A DNA stretch of 5,555 nucleotides from Candidatus Poseidoniales archaeon (GCA_012270265.1 JAAXIR010000256.1:1-5555), one strand, 5' to 3'. Shown: positions 1 through 5,555, counted from the stretch's first letter. The notes: generated by a model from the sequence alone, not told the origin. Made by a program: numbers and translations.

Positions 1-302
1 CCATCGGAACATGCTCCGGCGGACAGGTTGTCAAGTCGTCCAAGGACAGTGGTGGACAATTCGCTGCTACTCGTGCTGCTGAGCGTCTCGCTGACATGCT
101 CAAGGACAAGGAATTCACACAACTCATCGTCAAGTACCGTGCACCTGGTGGTAACAAGTCCAACAACACTGGACCTGGTGCACAAGCAGCTATTCGAGCA
201 CTGACACGTGCAGGTATGACCATCACTCGTATCGAGGATGTTACACCAATCGCTCACGACGGCACCAAGAAAAAGGGTGGTCGACGTGGTCGACGTGTCT
301 GA
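1..302 (+). CDS. rps11: Small ribosomal subunit protein uS11, archaeal type (5' end outside window)
   Basis: This protein of the 30S platform binds 16S rRNA near the mRNA exit and helps shape the Shine-Dalgarno cleft. The reading frame is open from base 3, giving 99 visible codons before a TGA stop, so about 25-35 N-terminal residues are missing compared with the usual archaeal length of roughly 125-135. Family signatures are clear: a GGQVVK segment near the left edge (archaeal proteins usually have GGMVVK), then APGGNKSNNTGPGAQAAIRAL, RIEDVTP and a very basic C-terminus ending KKKGGRRGRRV. It lies immediately upstream of rpoD on the same strand, the classic archaeal S11-RpoD pair. The frame is intact and nothing looks degraded. 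Confidence 0.98.
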   Translation, partial: IGTCSGGQVVKSSKDSGGQFAATRAAERLADMLKDKEFTQLIVKYRAPGGNKSNNTGPGAQAAIRALTRAGMTITRIEDVTPIAHDGTKKKGGRRGRRV

Positions 303-305
303 TTT

Positions 306-310
306 GGAGG
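306..310 (+). promoter_or_regulatory. Shine-Dalgarno sequence of rpoD
   Basis: GGAGG is a perfect match to the anti-Shine-Dalgarno core. It sits only 1 base before the ATG at 312 but 7 bases before the ATG at 318, so it decides the start in favour of 318. The same GAGG with 7-base spacing precedes the minus-strand gene starting at 3373, which suggests this spacing is normal in this genome. Confidence 0.8.
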
Positions 311-317
311 AATGAAG

Positions 318-1250
318 ATGAAGGCAAGCGTTGTTGACGGGTATCCTAAAGGAAACAAAATGAAGATTCTCATCGAAGATGCTGATGCATCTCAGGTGAA
401 CGCACTTCGACGTGCAATCATGGCTGATGTCCCTAAGATGGCCATCAGCAAGGTCATGTTCACGCTCGGTGTCAATCAAGACAACAACCGCGGTGAGATT
501 TACGAATCCGTCAACGCACTTCCAGACGAAGTCATTGCTCACCGGTTGGCTATGGTCCCTATCCCAACTGCAATCGATGAAGGCATGGCGTTCCCAGACG
601 AATGTGAGAACTGCATGGATCTTGCAGAGGATGACAAGGGTTGTCCAAGCTGTCAAGTCTTGTACACACTCAACGTTCAAGGCCCATCCTCAGACAGTGA
701 TGAGCCGTACCGAGTTGTTCGTGCAGGCGATTTGACCAACGTTTCCGACCCTGCTTTCGACATCAGTGAAGAAATGCAATCCATCCCAATCACCTACCTC
801 GCACAAGGACAATTCCTCGAGTTCATTGCGTTCGCAACACTCGGTCGAGGCCGTGACCACGCCAAGTGGTCTGCTGCATCTGCAGTTACTTTCCAACCAC
901 GCTATGAAGCAGAACTCAAGAAGCCAAAGAAGGCCTCCGTTCTCTTCGATCTTGACCTCAAGACCAGCGACGGTCGAGCCATTGATGCGAAACTTTTCAG
1001 CAACAAGAAGTGTGACGATGTTTCGACTGTCCTCGATCTCGAGAAGGCTCTCCACCAAGTCGGTCACGGTACTGGCCGAGATGCAGACTTCGATGAGGCG
1101 ATTGTTCTCAACAAGGTTGACGGCAGTTTCGTCTTCTCCTTCGAGACCGATGGTTCAATGGCTCCTGAAGCTGTCTTCAACAGCGCCATTGAGGAGTTGA
1201 AGTCCCGATTCACCGACCTCGGTGACGACCTCGGACGAGCCTTTGCTTGA
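318..1250 (+). CDS. rpoD: DNA-directed RNA polymerase subunit D (Rpo3)
   Basis: Rpo3 pairs with Rpo11 (subunit L) to form the assembly platform of the archaeal RNA polymerase, equivalent to the bacterial alpha dimer and eukaryotic Rpb3/Rpb11. Residue numbers here count from the ATG at 312. I chose the in-frame ATG at 318 because GGAGG stands 7 bases upstream of it, giving 310 residues. Visible landmarks are the N-terminal dimerisation segment (VNALRRAIMADVP, about 29-41), HRLAMVPIPT (78-87), a four-cysteine loop C98-x2-C101-x9-C111-x2-C114 in the insert domain that probably binds zinc, and the GRGRDHAKWS motif (178-187). The insert continues through about residue 275 as a D3-like region, but it has only one cysteine (C234), so it cannot carry the iron-sulfur cluster found in several archaeal homologues. 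The C-terminal helix resumes dimerisation (about 283-312). It is probably co-transcribed with uS11, 15 bases upstream. Confidence 0.97.
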   Translation: MKASVVDGYPKGNKMKILIEDADASQVNALRRAIMADVPKMAISKVMFTLGVNQDNNRGEIYESVNALPDEVIAHRLAMVPIPTAIDEGMAFPDECENCMDLAEDDKGCPSCQVLYTLNVQGPSSDSDEPYRVVRAGDLTNVSDPAFDISEEMQSIPITYLAQGQFLEFIAFATLGRGRDHAKWSAASAVTFQPRYEAELKKPKKASVLFDLDLKTSDGRAIDAKLFSNKKCDDVSTVLDLEKALHQVGHGTGRDADFDEAIVLNKVDGSFVFSFETDGSMAPEAVFNSAIEELKSRFTDLGDDLGRAFA

Positions 1251-1269
1251 TTCGGATATCGGACCTTCC

Positions 1270-1298
1270 GCCATCTTGATGATTCACTGTGAGATGGC
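1270..1298 (+). other. Inverted repeat (7-bp stem) between rpoD and pantoate kinase
   Basis: GCCATCT at 1270-1276 is perfectly complementary to AGATGGC at 1292-1298, with a 15-base loop and two possible G-U pairs extending the stem inward. It ends 6 bases before the pantoate kinase ATG at 1305. No T-run follows, so it is not a simple intrinsic terminator. It could limit translation initiation or processing of the downstream gene, or be chance. This gap shows no obvious TATA box, which fits read-through from rpoD. Confidence 0.35.
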
Positions 1299-1304
1299 TT
1301 GACC

Positions 1305-2330
1305 ATGGCAACAGTTCGGGTTGGTGGACACATCACCTTACTGTTTTCAATCCATGATGATGCCCTTCTTCCTCGAAACCAAGGAAGTCGAGGAGCGGGA
1401 ATTTGTCTTGAGCATGGTGTTTCCGTATCGATTCAAGAAACGGGTCGAAGCGAAGTCATCGAAGCAGGCCAAGAGATGGCTGGCTGGGATCAAGACATTC
1501 CTGACATTAAATCGAAAGGTACGATTGAGGTTACAATCAATGCGCAGATACCGAGTGAATCGCTCAGTGAGCAAATGTACGACGATCTGATTGACGAACT
1601 ACGTCAAGCACGTCTTCTCCCAATTGATGCCAATTATTCCATCCACGTCGACATTGAATTGCCACTCAGTCAAGGGTTTGGTATGTCTGCTGCAGGACTC
1701 TCAGCACTGGCTTTGGCTTGTTTTCAGATGACTGAGAAAGGATCTGTTCCACAGTACTTCCGGGCTGCACATCACATCGAGAGACGGTACTCTGGAGGCC
1801 TTGGCGACGTTCTTGGACTCTATGTCGGAGGTGTTGAACTTCGAACGCATCCTGGTTCACCACCGTCACCAGGCGTTGCTCGCAGCTTTTCTCTTGATTC
1901 GAATGTCCTCTTAGTTTGGCAGTCCAGTGAATCCAAGCATACGTCAGAATACATCGACCATCCGGATTGGAAATCAAGTATTACGCGTGCAGGTGATGCT
2001 GCAGTAGACCGTCTTGCAATGAGGCAATGGGATGCATCCATTTGGACTGAACTGTTGAACGAAGCACAAACGTTTGGCCGAATGTCCAAGATGTTGGAAG
2101 AACCTTCCAGACAATCGATGCTTGCCTCGGTTCAATCTGTCATCAATGAATTGAATCTTCAAGCGAAGGTACGAGCACGATTGTGCATGCTTGGAACATC
2201 ATGTGTCCTCCTTCCTGCGAGAGCCAACGAGCCTCTCGATGAGAGCGATTTGCAACAACTCTCCGAACGTCTTCGTTCCATTGATTTGGATTCACTCGCA
2301 ACACGAATCGCACCGAAGCGAGTTGTCTAA
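1305..2330 (+). CDS. Pantoate kinase (archaeal coenzyme A biosynthesis, GHMP kinase family)
   Basis: The enzyme phosphorylates pantoate with ATP to 4-phosphopantoate, which phosphopantothenate synthetase then joins to beta-alanine. This archaeal cytosolic route replaces the bacterial PanC/pantothenate kinase order. Numbered from the ATG at 1305 (341 residues), the sequence shows GHITLLFSI (8-16), the pantoate-kinase-type GSRGAGICLEHGV (27-39), the GHMP ATP-binding loop LSQGFGMSAAGLSALAL (about 121-137), GGLGDVLGLYVGGVELRT followed by PGSPP (164-187) and the C-terminal LGTSCVLLP (296-304), which resembles GHMP motif 3. An in-frame TTG at 1299 would add two residues; I prefer ATG because the conserved fold begins right after it. 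There is no convincing Shine-Dalgarno. It follows rpoD by 54 bases on the same strand and is probably co-transcribed. Its TAA stop overlaps the stop of the convergent gene. Another GHMP kinase is the main alternative, but the GSRGAG and GLGDV motifs favour pantoate kinase. Confidence 0.92.
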   Translation: MATVRVGGHITLLFSIHDDALLPRNQGSRGAGICLEHGVSVSIQETGRSEVIEAGQEMAGWDQDIPDIKSKGTIEVTINAQIPSESLSEQMYDDLIDELRQARLLPIDANYSIHVDIELPLSQGFGMSAAGLSALALACFQMTEKGSVPQYFRAAHHIERRYSGGLGDVLGLYVGGVELRTHPGSPPSPGVARSFSLDSNVLLVWQSSESKHTSEYIDHPDWKSSITRAGDAAVDRLAMRQWDASIWTELLNEAQTFGRMSKMLEEPSRQSMLASVQSVINELNLQAKVRARLCMLGTSCVLLPARANEPLDESDLQQLSERLRSIDLDSLATRIAPKRVV

Positions 2331-3373
2331 GGCCGATCTTGCAATTCAGAGAGGTCCAACGGACTGGCATCCAACATCGTCACACCAGCCATGTACAGAT
2401 TCTCTGAGAATCCATGTCTGAACACGATGGCTCCACTTCCCCATTCGTTGATGTAACGCATCATTTGCTTGGACATCTTTTTCCGCTGAAATCCTACATC
2501 GGCGCCGTAGAAGTGCTTTGCATCAATCCAAGCAACCGGCTGACCATTGATTTCCACATGGTCGAGAAACAGAATATCTGGCGTCAATTTTGGACCACCG
2601 ATTTCAATCGACTGCTCTTTGACGAGCTCAGGCTGACGGCGAAGTCGTACACCTTGTTCCTCAAACCAATCGGCGAGGATGGTCTCGAACACATCAGCAC
2701 GAAGGTGCGTCTCGCTTTGGTCCACATTCGAAACACGATCAGCTTCCTCCGCAGCCTCGAATTCTTTGCGTTCACGCTCTGAAAAGCGAGAGGGTGCCCG
2801 AACGGCTTCCTTGATCTTCGTCTTCGACCATCCTTTCTCAGCGAGAATTTGTCGGAAGATGTTCATAGGAGGGAAGTCGTATTTTTTCGATAATTCGACC
2901 ACGGACATCCCTTGTTTGTAATCGCGATGGATTTGACGGCCACGATTGCGCATGGTTGAGTGGCCGTAGACGGTCTTTTGTTGGAGTAGGGCAGAGCGAA
3001 GCGACAATGCTTGATCTGCTGAGATGGATAGCGGCTCAGCAAAGTATTCGATTTCATCAACTCGATCGTCATGAAGCCTACCGAACTCGCGTAGACGGAC
3101 AACAAAATCAGCAATTTTCTCCTCATCCGAGAGCCGAACAGGGTTGCACTTCCAGGTGAACGAGAACGATTTCGCATCGGATGGGTCATCCGGCAGTCCA
3201 ACCGGCTGGAGCCCGGTTTTTTCGTAATCGAATCGGTCATTGGCTCGTTGATTGTATTCGAGAAGCTCCTTCTTCGATTGTTCAATCAGATTGGCCTTAC
3301 GTGGGCCACCATACCGACGACGGTTTCGTTGCCGCCCCTGACCGCTGCGTTTTGGCTTACGACCCTGGGACAT
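2327..3373 (-). CDS. TPD-motif PD-(D/E)XK nuclease-like protein, archaeal relative of CDIN1/C15orf41
   Basis: This 348-residue protein matches the TPD family, whose human member CDIN1 (C15orf41, a Codanin-1 partner) is a predicted metal-dependent nuclease related to Holliday junction resolvases. The N-terminus is strongly basic (about 5-26), consistent with nucleic acid binding. A helix-turn-helix-like stretch follows (about 144-177: GRQIHRDYKQGMSVVELSKK, then FPPMNIFRQIL). The nuclease core is C-terminal: E230 in a helix, T264-P265-D266, then W282-I-D284-A-K286 followed by HFYGAD, giving a D-x17-D-x-K active-site pattern. A downstream Q303-x3-Y-x-N-x2-G-x-G segment and FRHGF (318-322) also match the family pattern as I remember it. 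GAGG lies 7 bases upstream of the ATG (complement of 3381-3384), supporting this start. All presumed catalytic residues are present. The biological substrate in archaea is unknown to me; a role in DNA or RNA processing is inferred from the fold only. Confidence 0.87.
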   Translation of the reverse strand: MSQGRKPKRSGQGRQRNRRRYGGPRKANLIEQSKKELLEYNQRANDRFDYEKTGLQPVGLPDDPSDAKSFSFTWKCNPVRLSDEEKIADFVVRLREFGRLHDDRVDEIEYFAEPLSISADQALSLRSALLQQKTVYGHSTMRNRGRQIHRDYKQGMSVVELSKKYDFPPMNIFRQILAEKGWSKTKIKEAVRAPSRFSERERKEFEAAEEADRVSNVDQSETHLRADVFETILADWFEEQGVRLRRQPELVKEQSIEIGGPKLTPDILFLDHVEINGQPVAWIDAKHFYGADVGFQRKKMSKQMMRYINEWGSGAIVFRHGFSENLYMAGVTMLDASPLDLSELQDRP

Positions 3374-3380
3374 GATTGGA

Positions 3381-3384
3381 CCTC
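3381..3384 (-). promoter_or_regulatory. Shine-Dalgarno sequence of the nuclease-like gene
   Basis: Read on the minus strand this is GAGG (GAGGT with the next base), 7 bases before the ATG at 3373. The spacing equals that chosen for rpoD and fixes the start at 3373 rather than at a later methionine. It overlaps the left edge of the 10-bp palindrome at 3383-3392, so a protein bound there could mask it at the DNA level. Confidence 0.65.
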
Positions 3385-3414
3385 GACGTCGACCGTCTTT
3401 GAACCAATCGTCAC

Positions 3415-3432
3415 AATGGACTGAATGGACTG
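3415..3432 (+). repeat. Perfect tandem repeat of AATGGACTG (2 copies)
   Basis: Two identical 9-base units abut directly, 42 bases before the plus-strand ATG at 3474. A short tandem repeat in a divergent promoter region can be a paired binding site, but two copies may also be simple duplication. If translation really began at 3372 the repeat would encode coding sequence, giving an in-frame duplication of Q/W/T-type residues. Confidence 0.6.
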
Positions 3433-3473
3433 CAACGCAACACCTTCATGAAGTGGCAGTTCTTCACAGGACT

Positions 3474-3536
3474 ATGTATCGTCCACTGTTCATCGTCTTT
3501 GCACTCCTTCTTGCAACGATGCCTCATCCTCAAGCC
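3474..3536 (+). other. Signal peptide of the TSP3 protein
   Basis: One arginine near the start is followed by a hydrophobic core (LFIVFALLLATM) and a PHPQA segment, with likely cleavage before EVLDAEIS. There is no twin-arginine motif, so Sec export is likely. No lipobox cysteine is present, so it is probably not a lipoprotein. Confidence 0.85.
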
Positions 3537-5540
3537 GAGGTTCTGGATGCAGAAATTTCCCCACAATTTAACGGAGAAGGTTCAGAGCCGTTGGGATGGG
3601 CAATTAGCGTTGGTGGCTTTGAAGAAGATTCCATCAATGCACTCGCACCTCTCAACAACAACTCGGTTCTCGTTGGCGGCAGCTTCACTTCATCCATTCT
3701 CATTGGAGAGAATGGACATGATTCCAATCAGCTCGGATTTGATGATATGGACGGTTTCATTGCCATCTCCAACGAAACAAATGAATGGAATTTCAGTGAA
3801 TCGTTCGGTAGCATTGGTGTCGATTCTGTTGATGCACTTGCATTGATGAGCGATGGTGATTTCATCATTGCAGGCAATTATTGCCTCGGCAGTGCAGGAC
3901 TTCAATGCAACATGACGCTGGGCTCCCTTCCAACGCTGGATAAAGTTGCAGATTCGGATGTCGGAAATGCCTACATCGCCCGATACGACGTTTTAACCGG
4001 ATGGCAGTGGGCTGTCTCCATTGCCAACCAACAAGAGATTCTGATGTTCGATATGTTTGTTGATGAATACGACCAAATCCATGTGAGTGTGTTGTTCAAG
4101 GAAATTCTTGATATGAATCAGACCATCTTTGCTGGAGGGTCTCAATCAAGTCTTGCAGTGATGCTGTTCGATGAATACGGCATCTTCACAAATGGGTTCT
4201 CTGCGATGTCTGAGGATGGTGTCGAACCTTTCGGAGGTTTCTGCCAAAACAGTGTTGGTGATTCGTTTATTGCGTTCACGTTCATTGGACAACTCGCATT
4301 CGATGAGATCGGTTCTGTTGATTCAAACGGTGGCGGTGACATCGTTGTCGCCAAATACGATGCGACCAGTTGGACTTGGTTGCAACAAGCAGGTGGGACA
4401 GGCGACGACTTGGTCAATGGATGCGTTGCAGGTGCAGGATTGGATGTGCAAGTGTATGGAACCATTGAGGGCAATTCGACGTTTGGAACAGATTACAGTG
4501 AGACCACACAATGGTTCGATGCATTCCGAGCTGATATTACCACCAATGGAGCGTGGGACGGACTCATCGTTGAGGGTGGTTCCGGTTACGACATGTACAG
4601 TGCAGCGTACCAAACAGCATCCGGTTCCGTAATCTATGCTGGTGTGACCACATATTCGTTCACCCTCGGTGGAGAGACGTTGGTCGACTACGACGATGAT
4701 ACGGGTTACTTCGGAACCGACATCTTCGTCGGTGAGTACGATTTCGATGACGGCTGGTTGTGGGTACTTATGGGTGGAAGCGATGGTCGTGACCGTGTCT
4801 ACGACATGGCTCCATCCTCTTCAGGCGGTTCTCTGATCGCATTCTCGTTTGAAGAGGCAGGCACGTATGGAAACCATTCCATTGTTGCCGTTGGTGGGCA
4901 AGACGGTGGTGTCTGGCACTATGAGACCGATCTCGATGGAGACGGTGTGCTCGATGGTATCGACAATTGTCCAAGAGTAGCCAATGCAGACCAAGCGAAC
5001 TTCGAATCAGACATGTTTGGTGATGTCTGCGATGATGACGATGACAACGATGGAATTGCCGATGATCTTGACACCTGCCAACAAGGCGAAATCGGTTGGA
5101 CAAGCAGTGCTTCAACCGATCACGATAGCGACGGATGTCGAGATGCTGACGAGGATTTTGACGATGACAACGATACCGTCTACGATCACCTCGATACGTG
5201 CCCGAAGGGGCCAATCGGATGGGTTTCAACGTCCGAAACCGATGTTGAAGGAGATGGATGTTCGGATTTCGATACGGATGAGGACGGCTTTGTCGACCAA
5301 CGCGACAACTGCCCAAGCACGTCAAACGCTGGACAAGAAGACCTTGATGGTGATTCCATTGGCGATGCGTGCGATTTGGATGAGGATGGCGATGGAATCG
5401 TTAACATCGAGGATGGCTGCCCACGCGATCTTGCTCTATGGGATTCAACAGAAATGAACGATTGGGACCAAGATGGCTGTCAAGACAGCATCAACGACCT
5501 GGCTGTTAATACCGATTTGATGCTCGATAAGAATGGTTAA
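3474..5540 (+). CDS. Secreted beta-propeller and thrombospondin type 3 repeat protein
   Basis: This is a large exported protein, predicted to act at the cell surface or outside the cell as a calcium-binding adhesin or scaffold. The frame is open from an ATG at 3372, but that overlaps the start codon of the divergent gene and adds 34 residues without signal-peptide character. The ATG at 3474 gives MYRPLFIVFALLLATMPHPQA, a good signal peptide with likely cleavage after the final alanine, and a 688-residue product. Counting from 3474, residues about 42-481 contain seven propeller-like units, and about 485-671 hold five acidic Cys-x19-Cys modules of TSP3 type. No catalytic motif is visible. There is no C-terminal membrane helix, sortase-type or archaeosortase-type (PGF-like) tail; the protein stops soon after the last module at MLDKNG. 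That is unexpected for a cell-anchored protein and suggests release, non-covalent attachment, or a lost C-terminal end. No strong Shine-Dalgarno precedes 3474, so translation may be leaderless. The exact ligand is unknown. Confidence 0.9.
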   Translation: MYRPLFIVFALLLATMPHPQAEVLDAEISPQFNGEGSEPLGWAISVGGFEEDSINALAPLNNNSVLVGGSFTSSILIGENGHDSNQLGFDDMDGFIAISNETNEWNFSESFGSIGVDSVDALALMSDGDFIIAGNYCLGSAGLQCNMTLGSLPTLDKVADSDVGNAYIARYDVLTGWQWAVSIANQQEILMFDMFVDEYDQIHVSVLFKEILDMNQTIFAGGSQSSLAVMLFDEYGIFTNGFSAMSEDGVEPFGGFCQNSVGDSFIAFTFIGQLAFDEIGSVDSNGGGDIVVAKYDATSWTWLQQAGGTGDDLVNGCVAGAGLDVQVYGTIEGNSTFGTDYSETTQWFDAFRADITTNGAWDGLIVEGGSGYDMYSAAYQTASGSVIYAGVTTYSFTLGGETLVDYDDDTGYFGTDIFVGEYDFDDGWLWVLMGGSDGRDRVYDMAPSSSGGSLIAFSFEEAGTYGNHSIVAVGGQDGGVWHYETDLDGDGVLDGIDNCPRVANADQANFESDMFGDVCDDDDDNDGIADDLDTCQQGEIGWTSSASTDHDSDGCRDADEDFDDDNDTVYDHLDTCPKGPIGWVSTSETDVEGDGCSDFDTDEDGFVDQRDNCPSTSNAGQEDLDGDSIGDACDLDEDGDGIVNIEDGCPRDLALWDSTEMNDWDQDGCQDSINDLAVNTDLMLDKNG
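3597..4916 (+). repeat. Seven degenerate propeller-like repeats in the secreted protein
   Basis: Seven units of about 59-74 residues begin with an aromatic (W42, W105, W179, F241, W302, W361, W430, counted from the ATG at 3474). Most then run through a GG or GS-x-x-x-D step, an alternating hydrophobic strand often reading V-x-A/V-G, and an F/Y-I-A-x-Y-D strand before the next Trp. The pattern resembles SBBP-type or related beta-propeller repeats. Seven units would close a typical seven-bladed propeller, and a Trp near residue 481 could complete the last blade. Four cysteines lie here (137, 145, 257, 317). The fold is inferred from periodicity only. Confidence 0.65.
4926..5486 (+). repeat. Five Cys-x19-Cys thrombospondin type 3-like calcium-binding modules
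   Basis: The cysteine pairs fall at codon positions 4968/5028, 5076/5136, 5199/5259, 5310/5370 and 5418/5478, each exactly 20 residues apart, in a background dominated by Asp. Modules 1 and 4 are classic TSP3 (DNCP then N-A-x-Q and GD-x-CD). Modules 2, 3 and 5 instead carry a Trp exactly 7 residues after the first Cys and end D-G-C. Asp-rich DxDxDG loops between them should bind calcium, as in thrombospondin and cartilage oligomeric matrix protein. The modules are diverged at the DNA level, so the array is not a recent expansion. Confidence 0.92.
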
Positions 5541-5555
5541 ACCCAGCGCGAATTG
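5541..5555. other. Short non-coding tail at the window edge
   Basis: Only 15 bases follow the TAA stop of the secreted protein. No terminator can be judged from them. Confidence 0.5.

Larger units (their letters stand above)
3374..3473. promoter_or_regulatory. Divergent intergenic region with palindromes and a tandem repeat
   Basis: These 100 bases separate the start of the nuclease-like gene (minus strand) from the signal-peptide start of the TSP3 protein (plus strand), so promoters for both should lie here or in the adjacent coding ends. I see no AT-rich TATA box. The region holds a 10-bp palindrome TCGACGTCGA (3383-3392), a second 10-bp palindrome CTTCATGAAG (3444-3453), and AATGGACTG repeated perfectly in tandem (3415-3423 and 3424-3432). 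Any of these could be operator elements; this is inference from position and symmetry. Confidence 0.45.

Noticed and set aside
690..1067. 125-codon open frame on the minus strand inside rpoD
   Set aside because: It lies fully within a conserved rpoD frame, has no recognisable domain and no ribosome-binding signal I could see.
766..1200. 144-codon plus-strand frame overlapping rpoD
   Set aside because: It is a Ser/Arg-rich out-of-frame reading of rpoD with no independent support.
1260..1270. Small hairpin CGGA-CCT-TCCG after rpoD as a terminator
   Set aside because: The stem is only 4 bp and no T-run follows; archaeal termination relies mainly on T-tracts, which are absent here.
2414..2782. 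122-codon plus-strand open frame opposite the nuclease-like gene
   Set aside because: It lies antisense to the TPD catalytic domain, and the minus-strand frame carries the conserved motifs.
4768..5325. 185-codon open frame on the minus strand opposite the TSP3 modules
   Set aside because: It is the complement of Asp-rich GAT/GAC codons, giving a His/Arg-rich translation with no family signature; the plus-strand frame has clear cysteine and calcium-loop motifs.
5076..5480. Possible recent DNA-level tandem duplication of the TSP3 modules
   Set aside because: The modules share amino acid spacing but codons differ widely, so they are old, diverged repeats.

Overview
The window looks archaeal, most likely from a mesophilic marine euryarchaeon of the Poseidoniales (Marine Group II) type. 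The archaeal assignment rests on an archaeal-type ribosomal protein uS11, an archaeal RNA polymerase subunit D (Rpo3) with a four-cysteine loop, and a GHMP-family pantoate kinase of the archaeal coenzyme A route. The narrower placement is inference. It rests mainly on the secreted thrombospondin-type-3 (TSP3) protein with GW-containing acidic repeats, a style I associate with Marine Group II genomes, and it has not been checked against a database.

Layout. Bases 1-302 hold the 3' part of the uS11 gene. After a short gap with a clear Shine-Dalgarno sequence comes rpoD (318-1250). A 54-base gap containing an inverted repeat separates it from pantoate kinase (1305-2330). These three plus-strand genes probably form one transcription unit, the distal end of an S13-S4-S11-RpoD type ribosomal operon. 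Pantoate kinase sits where many archaea have the L18e-L13-S9 genes. On the minus strand, 3373-2327 encodes a TPD-motif PD-(D/E)XK nuclease-like protein related to human CDIN1 (C15orf41). Its stop codon overlaps the pantoate kinase stop by 4 bases. Divergently from it, 3474-5540 encodes a secreted protein with a signal peptide, a seven-unit beta-propeller-like region and five cysteine-paired acidic calcium-binding modules of TSP3 type. The 100-base divergent region (3374-3473) contains two 10-bp palindromes and a perfect tandem 9-bp repeat.

Functionally the left half is core housekeeping: translation, transcription and coenzyme A synthesis. The right half is a nuclease-like protein of unknown role back to back with an exported cell-surface or extracellular protein; nothing in the sequence ties those two together beyond sharing a promoter region. 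I saw no RNA genes, insertion sequences, CRISPR arrays or phage genes. The best leads for follow-up are the CDIN1-like nuclease, the RpoD lacking iron-sulfur ligands, and the alternating cysteine modules of the secreted protein.
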